From assembly GCA_029378245.1 (NCBI GenBank), contig JARKIF010000002.1, positions 1,302,001-1,366,000 on the forward strand: a stretch of 64,000 nt of DNA. Direction: 5' to 3'. The notes beneath the pieces are model-generated. The model did not search any database. It was not told the DNA's origin and was given only the letters and a program-made list of their open reading frames with translations. Each line of letters starts with the position of its first letter. Position 1 is the stretch's first letter. The translations under genes and the position numbers were made by a program. This DNA comes from Roridomyces roridus (Eukaryota > Basidiomycota > Agaricomycetes > Agaricales > Mycenaceae). Positions 9,350 to 19,849 of the stretch are shown here, in pieces.

Positions 9350-10300
9350 AGTACGTTTCACATGACCGTCAACAAATGGCGTGATTCTTTCTTTTCTGAG
9401 TCTCCCTTGTCGACGTCGTCCAGGTTTGCTTCTGCTCCTTCTCTCTCGTCTGATGCTCATGCTGCCCAAGGGTGCCTACGTTGACGGTCTTCTCCATGGA
9501 GGCGCAGGGACAGAGCATTTGAAGTGCCGGAGATGTCAACGTGCGTTCCCTATGCGTACTCCCCATCCTTTCTCTGACTCTTTTGCGGTGCTTCAACGTG
9601 CAACAGACTCTCGACGGAGCGGCATTACTGTACCCACCACACCTTCTTAGATATCCCGTGGCCCGCCGCCCTATGACTACCAGCGCCGTTGAAAACCTGT
9701 GTCTGCATCGCCGACCGTATGCAGCGCTGCGCACTAATACTGTACCGTCGTTGAGCTCATATAGTTAGTTCATCGTTCGGGCCTATGTTCCTGCGGCTGA
9801 TTTTTTTCCCTACCTCAGCGGCCGCAGGACATCATCCACCGAATGAAAAAATTGATCATCTGCGCAGAACTACGGCCGACTGTTGACGGGGTGTTTGAAC
9901 GCACAGGCTGTATTGGCAGGGCGATGAATCATTTGGTCTTCTTTTTGGGGTGAGGCGTACGCGTCACTTTATGGACCTCATTACTGATTATTCTTGCCAG
10001 TAACTCGACACGAATATTCGAGATTCCAGTGTCGTATGTTGTCCTCGCATGCGACGCCCGGCTGGGTGGGTTGGGGGTACACTGGATGGGCAGCACTCTA
10101 GATTTATTTCGGTTGTGTAATGAATTCCGTACACCAATCTGGATGCAGCCTTCTTTCCAAATGCGTCCACTGATTACCTTGCATCAAATCTCGATCGAAG
10201 TCCGTCCACAGAATCCTCCTCAACTTCCTTGCAAGACGATGGAAAGCCCTGGTTTGTCGCTGTTGTTTCCTGTCACCTGTACAGTTCTCACTCTTCTTTC
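9350..10300. other. Intergenic stretch, weak coding hints only
   Basis: One possible exon (9462-9536, MLMLPKGAYVDGLLHGG followed by HLKCRRC and a GTGCGT donor) could belong to a zinc-binding reading frame, but no partner exon was found. A short second array of the terminal motif lies at 10105-10245. Confidence 0.4.
10105..10245. repeat. Internal block of the same degenerate palindromic motif
   Basis: GAATTCCGTACACC, TGGATGCAG, TTACCTTGCATC, GTCCGTCCACAGAATC and TTCCTTGCAAGA follow one another within 140 bp, directly upstream of the GRF-type gene. The spacing matches that in the two terminal blocks. Confidence 0.5.
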
Positions 10301-10303
10301 TGC

Positions 10304-11918
10304 ATGGACTCACGGGCCTGTGTCGACGCTCTTTGCCCAAAATGCAAGAAATGGCCACTCACGGAGGCCAAGCCCTCTACAGGCTTTAAGACGCCCGGAA
10401 ATGAGGGGCGCTACTGGCGCGGAGTGAGTAACAAGCTCCTCGGCTGGTGGTCTTTTGACACGCTAATGCTACGTTTACAGTGTCCTGCCAATACCTTCCG
10501 GGATGATAAAGGTTGCGACTTCTTTGAATGGGTGGACGAGCTCAGTCCTCCACCCTGGGGCAATGCCATTGAAAACCCAAGAACGCCCAGCAAAAGGCAG
10601 TCCTGCACCAGCGATCACTGCCGGTCTGCACCAAAGGCTCGCGCTGGCTCGCAGAGATGCTCCCAAAAGTTCTGCAAAGAATGCTGCCTCGCGTGCACCG
10701 TTCCCTGCAGCGTACCCGCGCACCGAAAAACGGCCCCGTTGCCCACGGCTATCCCGCTTACAGCCACCAGTGTTGCCCCGTTTGCGGGTCCATTCGCCAG
10801 AATGGTTTCTTCCGCATACGCCGAGAAGATAGCGAACAAGGATTTTGACATCTCACCCTCAAAACGTGTTCAGACGGAAGAATACCGTCTCTCCATGCAG
10901 CACACTATCAAAGTGCGCCTCTGGGCTTCGGTGTGTTTTGACACTTCTTAATTTCCACCTGAAACCGATTGCATGCGACTCCAGGACACGTCTCGTGCGC
11001 TAGTCTTCCAGGAAGCTGTACCTCTATTCCCGTACTTCCATCCGAAGGACTCCAAAACGATCACCAGTCGGCTCGAATGCCCCTGTGCCACCTACGAGTT
11101 TCTCCGCACCTCAGCGGAGTTGCTCGCTGTTACGTCGGAGGATGACGACGAGTGGCAGACCACCAGCCTAGCGACCAAAGTCAAGCCGAACATGGAGCTT
11201 TACCTCCGACTGCCGGGGGTTTCTACCTGCGTGGGCCTACGTCCCTCCTCTTCCCACAAACGGATACTCTCTGATCCGTTTGTCTCTGTAACAGACTCCA
11301 CCGCTTCGTATGTGCAATCCTTCAAACCCTTTTCACCACTCGGTTTAACCACTCATGCTATAGTTCTCCCATCACGCCCTCACCAACCAAGCGGTCTCGT
11401 ATGCAGGCAAACACCCAAAGCCATGATGAAGACGAGGTAGAATTTGTTGCATTTATTCCTGCTACCACGTACGTCAAAGATCATTTCCACCCTGGCTTAT
11501 TCCATTCCTCATCTTGGTCCGCTGCAGTCCCGTCTCGATCCCGGAAGTGTCACCATCGCCGTCCAGGTAATATTGATATTTTTGTGACCGTAGGAACTGA
11601 ATCGTGTTCATCAGACCTCCCTCCGGCAAGCGTTCACAATTTCCTTTGGCATTTGCGGTCGACATGCATGCGGCTTTCAAAGATGCTAAAAGACTGCAGC
11701 TGGCTGAAAAGCTGCCTGCGCGGGAGCTCTTTGAAAAGACGTTTGGCTTCCTGGACGTGGGGGAATTTAACTCAAGTACATGGTCGGATAGCTGGAAGAC
11801 ATGGTCAGAGACGCCGTGTGAGGACATGGATCGGGCTATCGCATGCGGACACAAGGCTGGTGGGGAATGGAGTCCGTTGGTGACAGCTTGGCGCCGGCGA
11901 AAGGGAAATTCCTGTTGA
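10304..11918 (+). CDS. GRF-type zinc finger protein
   Basis: Six exons (10304-10423, 10481-10930, 10985-11307, 11364-11468, 11528-11566, 11615-11918) give 446 residues. Near the N-terminus CPKCKKW, then GNEGRYWRG, CPANTF and GCDFFEWVDEL form a GRF zinc finger, a nucleic-acid-binding module that reads across the first intron. A second cysteine cluster follows: CTSDHCRSAPKARAGSQRC, then CKECCLACTVPC and a histidine. The middle is serine- and proline-rich (SSPITPSPTKRSRM), and the C-terminus has a conserved-looking helical tail (RELFEKTFGFLDVGEF). Its position inside the proposed KDZ element and its zinc modules suggest a DNA-associated accessory protein; the role is inference. Confidence 0.75.
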
Positions 11919-12049
11919 TACATTTTACCCTTACAATATTCCAAATTACTTTTGCTCGCTAAGACGCTTTTGGTCAGCAACAACTGCACAGTTTTTCGGA
12001 TTTGTTAGGGTCCCTTTGTATCCTCTGTGTGCGCTGAACTGGTTTCAAG

Positions 12050-14278
12050 ATGTCTGAGCCTTGGCTGTTGACCACGGTCTATCTGTGAGTCTCAACCCTA
12101 ATGCCAATCTAGGCGCTCATCCCTTTCTTCTTCAGATATGACCAGCCTTTGAATACCATTGAACTTTGGGTATTCGATCACAATTGGTATTTTGGCTGGA
12201 TACTGAGTGTTTTCCAGAAATTAATTTCCGTTCATCTGGGCCGAGAGCTGCTACCGAAGGAGCAACCCAAGAAATTAACCCGCACCATCAAGAGGGTTCA
12301 CGACCTTGAAATCACCGTTGACTGGACATACGTGCTCAGCGACTCCATCGAGGAACTGCCAACCCGTGCTGTCGACAACCTCTTCAAGCACTTCCTGAAG
12401 GAAGGGAGAGCTAAGGTCCCCGTGCCCGTGAGTCCTTGAATGCCATGAAAGAGCTGGACTGACTATCTTTGTAGCCGGCACCTCCAGTGTTGCCTGATTC
12501 GCCTCTCACTACGCCTCCCACATCCCCCATTCAATCCAACGGAAATATTGTGAAACAAACCAGTGTAGGCCCAATGAGGGTGCCCTTGGTGTATGCGCCA
12601 GATTACGCTCCTCGCCCGGAGGATGTGGATGATGATGGAGACGAGTGGGGCGGTATCAGTGCGGACATGGATTCCGACGAATCCATGGACGTGGACGAGC
12701 CGAAGAGTGACGAAGAGGAGCTGAAGAGTGACGAGCAAGAGGCAAAGCGCAAGGAAGATGAGGTCAAGCGCAAGGAGGAGGAGGCGAGGCGCAAGGAGGA
12801 GGAGATGAAGCGCAAGGAGGAAGAGGCGAGGCGCAAGGAGGAGGAGATGAAGCGCAAGGAGGAGGAGGCGAGGCGCAACGAGGAAGAGGAAGAGATCAAG
12901 CGCAAGGAGAAGGCGAGGCGCAAGGAGGAGGAGGCGAAGCGCAAGGAGGAGGAGGCGAAGCGCAAGGAGGAGGAGGCGAAGCGCAAGGAGGAGGAAGAGG
13001 CAAGGCGCAAAGAGGAGGAGGAATACAAGCTGAAGCAGAAGGATAGAGAGGAAACTGGTGGTGACGGCGAGGGTGAAGGCGGGGAGAAAGAGAAAGAAGA
13101 GGATGGAGATGAGAAGTGGCCCCGATACGTCAAAGATGAGGACTTTTACACGAAAGCCTTGGACAAACGTACGTCTTCCACCACTGTTTGAAAATCACCT
13201 CAAGGGTTTGTGCAGAGGCGTACGACAAGCCGTGGACTGTCGTCATTTTGATAAAACACTGCAGTGTTGACCCAGAAAACGACGAGACCATCGTTTCTCT
13301 CCTTGAAGGTGTAAACCTGGAGGCACATGGACCGGAGGGATCGACTGAGTGGTAAGCCCACCCACTCACCTCCATTGCATCTGATTACTTACGATTTTGT
13401 TAGTATTTATGTCGAGACACGAGATATCGTCGACTACATGGAATCCGAGAACCTTCTCCCTGAGGGTGAATGCGGCTCTCTCGTTCCGGAATCCGCGTGC
13501 ACGCTGACCGTCTGTTCAGCTCCTTGGGACCTTCTCTGGTGCCTCCCGGGGTATACATCAGCCATCGGACCCATAGCGCGCGTGCATGACGCCCAGAGTG
13601 AAGAAGTGCAATTTGATGACTCCGTCGCGCATCATCGAGAGATCCCCGTCCAGGGATCAGAAGATGCTCTTCGAATCATGGTCATCTTCAAGCATCCTTC
13701 GGTGAGCTTCCTCCAAACCTTTGGGACACGCACCTTAGCGTTGCTGTTAGGATCAAAGTCTTGATGTTCCTGGCCTCCCACCAGGGACGGAGGAAGGTGT
13801 TAACAGTATAACGGCGTGGCGTGCTGAATCCGGTTGGGGGAAAGTCAAGAAAGCGACCGCTGATAAAAATTCAGCCATCCTTGATTTCCTTCTGAAGCAC
13901 CTTGTTCCTGCGCGTTCAATCATCCAGGAGATACGGGAGGAGAAGCGAGGCAATACTGCTACGAACATCAAGAAAACATGGTCTTGGATCCAAGAGGTTC
14001 AGTATGTGCTAAAACACTACACCCGCATAGAAGGAGAGGATTTTCCCGATGCAGACCAGGAGGAGCTGAAGCGCGTCAGGAATGGGAAACCGAACATGAA
14101 GATGTGGCAGAAGGTCTTTGATCGGGGAGAGTCGTGGCTTACTCAATGCAAGGTGGCATTCCAACAGATTGACCGACGCAAGGAAGAGCCGGATGTTGCC
14201 AAATTTTTGGAGCAGGAGGACGTCAGCTTGAGCCCTCAGGCGTTGGGAAAGAAGGTTGCCAAGAATAAACTGGATTAG
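12050..14278 (+). CDS. Unknown 660-aa protein with charged repeat, inside the proposed KDZ element
   Basis: Exons 12050-12084, 12136-12427, 12475-13168, 13216-13351, 13404-13701 and 13751-14278 join without a break. The N-terminal part (NTIELWVFDHNWYFGWILSV) is aromatic and folded-looking. Residues 190-300 are a KRKEEEAR repeat likely to form a single long helix or coiled coil, followed by an acidic GDGEGEGGEKEKEED stretch. The last third has conserved-looking blocks (YDKPWTVVILIKHC, CTLTVCSAPWDLLWCLPG, SAILDFLLKHLVPARSIIQE). I recognise no domain. It sits between the GRF-type gene (131 bp upstream) and the Rtc4-like gene, all on one strand. Confidence 0.75.
12740..13020 (+). repeat. In-frame 18-21 bp minisatellite coding KRKEEEAR repeats
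   Basis: Units close to AAGCGCAAGGAGGAGGAGGC are repeated about 14 times within exon 3 of the unknown gene. They stay in frame, and some units have extra GAG codons. The minus strand is an open serine-rich reading and should not be taken for a gene. Confidence 0.85.
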
Positions 14279-14819
14279 TAGTACATTGTCCGGTCAATAG
14301 CTCGAAGATGTAGATGATTTTGACGTCTCGATATCTGAGGTGGTCCGTGCGCAGTGGCAATAAGTTATATTGTGCGGCATCAGGACAGCAAGTCGGGTGT
14401 TGTCGAAGATTGGCGATGGTGGAACTGGCAATTCTCGGTTTAGAATGAGGGTTGTCTCCAGCAAAAACTTACCTATGCTTGCGTTTGTCAAACAGCGAGT
14501 TGATTGATTCTCTCGCGCGCCGTGAAGTTCAAAATTCAATACGACGCGACACGTTTTGCGCGTCTCTACCTCTCCCAAGCCACCGGGTGCCAACAAGTGT
14601 ATGGGGCCGGTAACATAGGAGAGGACAGGACATGATAGTCGTATCCCCAGAGCCCCGGAGGCCAACATTTGTAAGGGGCCGGGACACTGGGGAGGACGAG
14701 ATGGGTGTTGGAAACCATCTCGTCAAAGCAGCAGCAAACAGGGTGGTGAGTTTACGTGTTGTTTTGATTTGTTTCTTACCACGTGAGACGCGGAACTTCT
14801 CTACCGATTCTGCCTACCG

Positions 14820-16431
14820 ATGGCAACCAAGTTCTCCAAGCCTCGCCAACAACGGACCCGCGGCTTCGACATCTATAGTCTCCCCAGGCGTTCTGTCAAG
14901 AGCAACCTCATTCGGCGTCTATCAAGCCCTGGACCGGGTGGAGCTGGGAAAAAGAGCAGATTGGAGCCATTCGACACTATTCAGGCTCAGCGTGAGTGCC
15001 ACAGCAATTGAGACGCCACAGGTAGGGCTGGGCACCGTACCGTAACGGACACGGCCGTAATTTATACGGCCGTATTGAAACACGGCCGTGAGATTACGGC
15101 CCGTAGAATGGCAGCATAATTCACTCACGGTACGCCACGGTGCCGTATACGGCCGTATTCCCGTAACACGGCCGTAAATTGATGGTCAGTCATTTCTCCT
15201 CGGAGTCAGAATTCTTGCATGATGGTGAGCATGAACATTCAGTCTTCTCATCTACTACATCTTTACCATTCATGACCGTCCTTCCTCGCGCAAAATCTGG
15301 GCCGGGAACATCCCCGCCGTCAATTCTGATGGGTGATGGCGCGTTGACGCGTTGATGGCGGCTGCCGTAAAAAAGGCGACGATACCCGTGGCAGCCCCCA
15401 CAAGCCGCGCACCCAAAGGGGATGCTGTCTCCGCTGTTGTACAGGCTCCCACATCACTTGGTGAGAACATTCTGACACTTATCTACCGCGATAACAGTGT
15501 TGAGGAGAGATTGCCGAGTATTGCCGTATTACGGCCGTAACGGCCGTTTTTTCACGGGAAATACGGCACACGGCCGTGTTGGGCACGGGCCGTGTGAAGG
15601 CCTCTGCCAGGGGCCACGGCACGGCACCGTGTCCGTATTACGGAGCCGTATTCCGTGTGGTACGGTTACGGTGCCCAGCCCTAGCCACAGGCCGAAAATT
15701 CACTCCAGATCCCGACCACCTTTGTCCCCATTGCGATTCCGAGCTGCCTCAACCCATCAGCCTGAAACTGCGCACCCTTCTTGCTTCCGCATCCAAGATG
15801 TCTCAGGCCGATCCTCGACTTCATAACGTCTGGGGTCGAACGACATCTACCGCCATTGCCGTTTCCGTTTGCTCTCAGCATGATTTCGAGCTCAAAGTAC
15901 TCCCGGAAGCCCTGGCGAACGGATGGCCGACCGAACACAACTGGTACGCCCTGGGGGATAGAGTCAGTTGGATGGAACCGGAACTCAGGCCGATATTTGA
16001 AGAACGCACGGGGCCAAGGGAGGCTTGCATCTTTTGGCAGCAGCTACGCGCTGACACCGAATCTCTGGGATCCCTCGCAAAAGCCCTCAGTGCGCGTGGC
16101 CAATACAGCAGACTTCAACACATGCAAACGGGCTAGTATGTGCTCCCTACTCACGGAGATGCAGCCACTAACGCCAAACAGCTACGGCGAAATGGGTGCG
16201 ACGGTCATTCATCGGACTTTGATGAAAATGTTTCCGTTTTCGGAGGCGCTCAAAGTTTCTGTCGACCCCATGACCTGGATGGAGTTCATCATCAATGTGT
16301 TAACGCCGGAGGTTGCGATGCGCCTCATTATGGAGGACAGTGAGGACGCGGCCTTGGATGCAGCTGGAGCAGTGCATATTCTTAGAGCTAGCTCCACGTA
16401 CGGTGTGCAAATGTTTCCGGCAGATGAATGA
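14820..16431 (+). CDS. Rtc4-like domain protein
   Basis: Exons 15691-16135 and 16182-16431 are clear; exon 14820-14991 is likely. Together they give 288 residues. The N-terminus is basic (MATKFSKPRQQRTRGFDIY). The core has CPHCDSELPQPISLKLRTLL, NVWGRTTSTAIAVSVCSQHD, ALANGWPTEHNWYALGDRV and YYGEMGATVIHRTLMKMFP, ending with STYGVQMFPAD, the order of blocks in the Rtc4-like domain (named after yeast Restriction of Telomere Capping 4). Its molecular function is unknown. The first intron (14992-15690) holds a complete 661-bp hAT-type element, and its acceptor AG lies within the element's target duplication. Without the insertion the intron would be only 30 nt, so the first exon is uncertain. Confidence 0.7.
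15023..15683. mobile_element. 661-bp non-autonomous hAT-type element
   Basis: The ends are TAGGGCTGGGCACCGTA and its exact complement TACGGTGCCCAGCCCTA, allowing one nearby base insertion. The 8-mer GCCACAGG stands directly at both sides (15015-15022 and 15684-15691), the duplication size of hAT elements, and TAGGGCTGGGCA-like termini fit that superfamily. Both arms carry many copies of the palindrome ACGGCCGT or TACGGCCGTA, probable transposase sites. About 310 bp in the middle (15185-15495) lack these motifs and look unrelated. No transposase is encoded. Confidence 0.85.
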
Positions 16432-16461
16432 TATGCAGCTTCAATAAGAATAAATTATCCT

Positions 16462-19400
16462 CTAGACCATGCTAGTACCACATAATATCTCGTCTGGAAG
16501 CATGTGGGGGCGCTCTCCCTTCTGCTGGAGTTGTGAGACTATGTATTGGTTGTGGATGGCAATCATTTCGTCCAAGAAGAAATTATAACTGCAGAGAATT
16601 ACAGCTGTTTGCAAAATTGATGACAGTGAGCAAAAAAAAAAACATTCCACAACATTTGAGGAAATCGGTCCTTTTGCTCCTTTGCGAGCCTCCTCGCGGA
16701 CTTTAGCCACTGTAGTAATAGCAGGCACCATTACTGGTAGAAGGCCCTCGGAAACGCGGCTTGAACGACGCCAATCTGTGCTTAGACGGCTCACAACGGA
16801 AAGTTTCTTCAGTTTCCATCGTATACACTTGCCGCGCAGGTTCTGTTCGTCGTTGCGGCGCCCTCGTTGGTGAATAGACATGTCCTACCCAAATACTCCA
16901 AAGACTGCATTCTCCACCACAGGAATGAAAGACAAATCATAGATAAAAGGGGTACGCGAGAACAAGAAAGAACGAGTTCGATTGAGCACCTGTGACCGCA
17001 TGGCTGAATGCCCTCTCATCGTTCCTCCCACCTCCCTCCTCCGGACCCGCCCGACACGCTAGCTCCCAGATCCCGATTCCCCGGTTCTCTGTCCTTCCCA
17101 ACCTCCGCTTGCCGCTTGCAGCCGCTCTGTATCCCGACGGAACAGCGAAGAGCCATGCCGAGCGCTCCCAGCGAGTGACGCCGTAGGGTGTCGACGGACC
17201 TTGTCGGGTGCAGCGCGCGTCGATGGAGGATGGAGGTCGCGAAAGACGGGCAATATGGGGTAGCGCGCGACCCATTAGATGCGGTGGTGTTGGCCAGACT
17301 GTCGATCGGTTCCGATCCGCAGCTCCCGAGTACAGCGACGGTCCATTGGAGAGTGAGGCGTGTAGGCGAGTGAAGGACTCGTGTCGATGGCGCGGGATGG
17401 GCGAGGGATGGGCGAGCAAGGGCGAGGAGTTGAGACGTGGCAAGGGAAAAGAAGCATGGCTTTTGCTTCCGTGCTGATCTCGCTACATCGGTCCGACATG
17501 GGCTGTGCGAAGCCGATTTCGGCCGTTTCAGCCCACTGGATGACAGATAGGGGCCAGTACGCAATACCTATTACTAAGTACAGTAGAGTACAGAAAGCAT
17601 GTGGGGAGCGGGAAATGGCAAAAAGGACTGATTTCCTTGAATGTTGTGATTTGTTTTCTTTTTTTGCACACTGTCATCAATTATGCAAAGAGCTGTAATG
17701 GAAAGGCGCTGAAAACGGAAAGAAGAGTAACGCACCGGATTGCAGACATTTCCCGTACTATGTTTTGGAATTTTCCGAACCAGACGTTGGCCTGCTCTGC
17801 CGCAGAGGAATTAAAGACCCACTCGCCATCTGCCCCGATGAGCTCCCGGAAGCGGGCAGGGTTGCAATGAGTCTGACAAAAGGTGTCCCCCTCCTTGTGT
17901 TTGCACTCGAAGTGCCACACATCGACAGGAAGACCGACTCGATCAAAATAGTGGTCACCAGAAGCGTTCAGATGCTTTTGGAATTGGCAGTTGTTGTCAT
18001 AGAAAATGTAGGAGGGCAAGGCGCCTGGATACTGCTCAGGAAAGGTCGCCTTCAAGAACAGCTGCATAACGGTCTGAGAATGGAGGTTTGAAGTAAGAGA
18101 AAAAACATACTGAGACGCCGGTGATTCCCTCAGATCCGAAAAAGGTTGCTCGAGAAATGATTACCCCACAGCAGCGCACGAAAAGCTGTTCGTTGTGCGT
18201 GTAGCTGCGTGAGTTGCTGCCCTTGACTTCAGGTGTAGATGTCTGGCCCGATGAGGTGCTTGAAGTCGCTGGGGTGGGACCGCTATTAGAGGCAGAGTTG
18301 GAAGTGGAAGTCGGCACGGGTGTTGAGGAGCCCGCCTGTGGAACTTGAGAGATTCCGGCGTTTTGAAGACGACTGTGGAGTTGGAACATAGCCTTGTGGT
18401 GCTCCAGTGCAGCAAGCTCATGGGCTCGATGAGATGCGATCGTGCACGTACTGAAGCCAGTCTGAATCGCGTTCGAACAGCCATCAATGTAGCAAGCGAA
18501 GCGCAGCTGGTTGTGAGGCTGACAGAACCGGGATTTTTGAGATGGAAGCGGCTCTTTGCAATCATGGATGCGGCACTTTAGATGCTGGACGGAAACGCCG
18601 TCATGCACCCCAGCGGTCATTATATCTGTGTTCCGAGAAACTCAATCCAGAAGCTTGCGCAATGCTGAGAGATACGCACACCAGTTTCCATCATCTCCCT
18701 TGTATACCTTCATGCATCGATCACATGCATGAGCCCACATCTCCTGCCCGGTACCCATGATGAGATAGTTGCGCTGAGCCAACACTTGGTCGAGCCGATG
18801 GCGCTGAGGACCACCATGAGGGACACACAGGATTTCATGACGAGTGGATTTGTCCCGTAAGATGGCATGATGAAGGAAGCAGTCGAAGACCATCTCTCCA
18901 TCAAGCTGGTGACTGAGTCGAGAGGAGTGGGGGACAGCAGATGTGCCCAATGCCAAGTTATAAATGGTGGCAATCCCTTGAGAGGAAGAACTAGTAAATC
19001 GGATGAGCTGCAACTCCAGACTGATGACCCAAAATTCGGAACGTACTGGGTCATGGCCATTTGCATTTCAAAATGGACACAAAGCTGCTTCTCAACAAAG
19101 GTCGATTCGGTGACGTGTATGTAATTAGGAATCTCGGACTTGTAGTATTCCCGAGTAGCCTCGTCCGCATTGGAGGCATCCTTTACAAAGTAGTTTGGAT
19201 AGTAGCGGGTATGGCAACCTGAATCAGTCAGAACGAACATACTAAAGCGGAAAGAGATGTGAGATACCGCGGCAATAAAGAGAATTCGAAAACACAGGAA
19301 GTACACCACGGTGAAGCGTGAACAGCCGGGCTTCGACGGTTACTGGGTCTGAAAGCTGCTTTTGGTTGCACGAAGGTCGGGAGCATTGATGAATGGGTGG

Positions 19401-19790
19401 ACCCAAGTACTCGGCGCCTATCCAGGACTATAAGAAAAAGAGAACGATGGAGGGCAGCGTATACGCGCCAATGTGATAATCCATGCCATGCAAACGGAAT
19501 GCATCGTCCAGAGGTGGCTCTGCCGGGTCTTCGTACAGTCTTTGAGCAATGTCACTAAATGCAACCCAAGACAGAGTGACGGTTTCAGGCGGGAGGTTGA
19601 GGGCGGCCGACAAGAAAGCGGCGGGAGCTGCCGGAAGAGCCACAGGCAAGATTCCCTTTCTGCCCACAATTTCCGGCCATATTCTCCGAGTGAGTTCCAG
19701 AAAACGCTGTATGTGTGAGAACTGCAAGGAAGAGGCTAGGGATGTATGAGCTAGTAGGCGCCGAAGAATCTCTACCGCAAGGACTGGCAT
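16462..19790 (-). CDS. KDZ-type transposase with CxC5 and CxC6 cysteine clusters
   Basis: The family is clear from consecutive exons. The N-terminal region begins MPVLAVEILRRLLAHTSLAS. A CxC5 cluster follows (CSRPSCNQ, RLFTLHRGVLPVFSNSLYC, LDGEMVFDCFLHHAILRDK, WAHACDRCMKVY), then CxC6 (CRIHDCKEPLPSQKSRFC, CYIDGCSN). The catalytic KDZ core has HNEQLFVRCCGVIISRATFF, YIFYDNNCQF, WHFECKHKEGDTFC and AAEQANVWFGKFQNIVREM, and the C-terminus is YNFFLDEMIAIHNQYIV. The junction between the first two exons (near 19440) cannot be joined cleanly, so the gene may be decaying. The last intron (16583-17744) holds a 1.09-kb inverted-repeat element. The enzyme would move DNA transposons of the Kyakuja-Dileera-Zisupton class. 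Confidence 0.85.
16602..17695. mobile_element. 1.09-kb TA-flanked element with about 80-bp terminal inverted repeats
   Basis: The left end (CAGCTGTTTGCAAAATTGAT, 16602 onward) and the complement of the right end (CAGCTCTTTGCATAATTGAT, 17695 inward) match imperfectly over about 80 bp, on through GACAGTG, an A-run and GGAAATC(G/A)GTCC. A TA dinucleotide stands outside both ends, as expected for Tc1/mariner-type insertion. No transposase frame is found inside; the internal 900 bp have no recognisable gene. It lies in the last intron of the KDZ transposase, leaving both splice sites intact. Confidence 0.7.
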
Positions 19791-19849
19791 GATGGCTGTC
19801 GCTGGAAGTTGTTCAGGGCTTTGAATAGCTACAAGCAAACAAAGTCTCC

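Noticed and set aside
12603..13133. Long serine/leucine-rich open frame on the minus strand
   Set aside because: It is the complement of the in-frame KRKEEEAR repeat of the plus-strand gene; low-complexity GAG/AAG repeats always give an open complementary frame.
17016..17564. 182-codon minus-strand open frame inside the TA-flanked element
   Set aside because: No transposase motif (no DDE/D spacing), serine-rich and GC-driven, and two competing frames overlap it on both strands.
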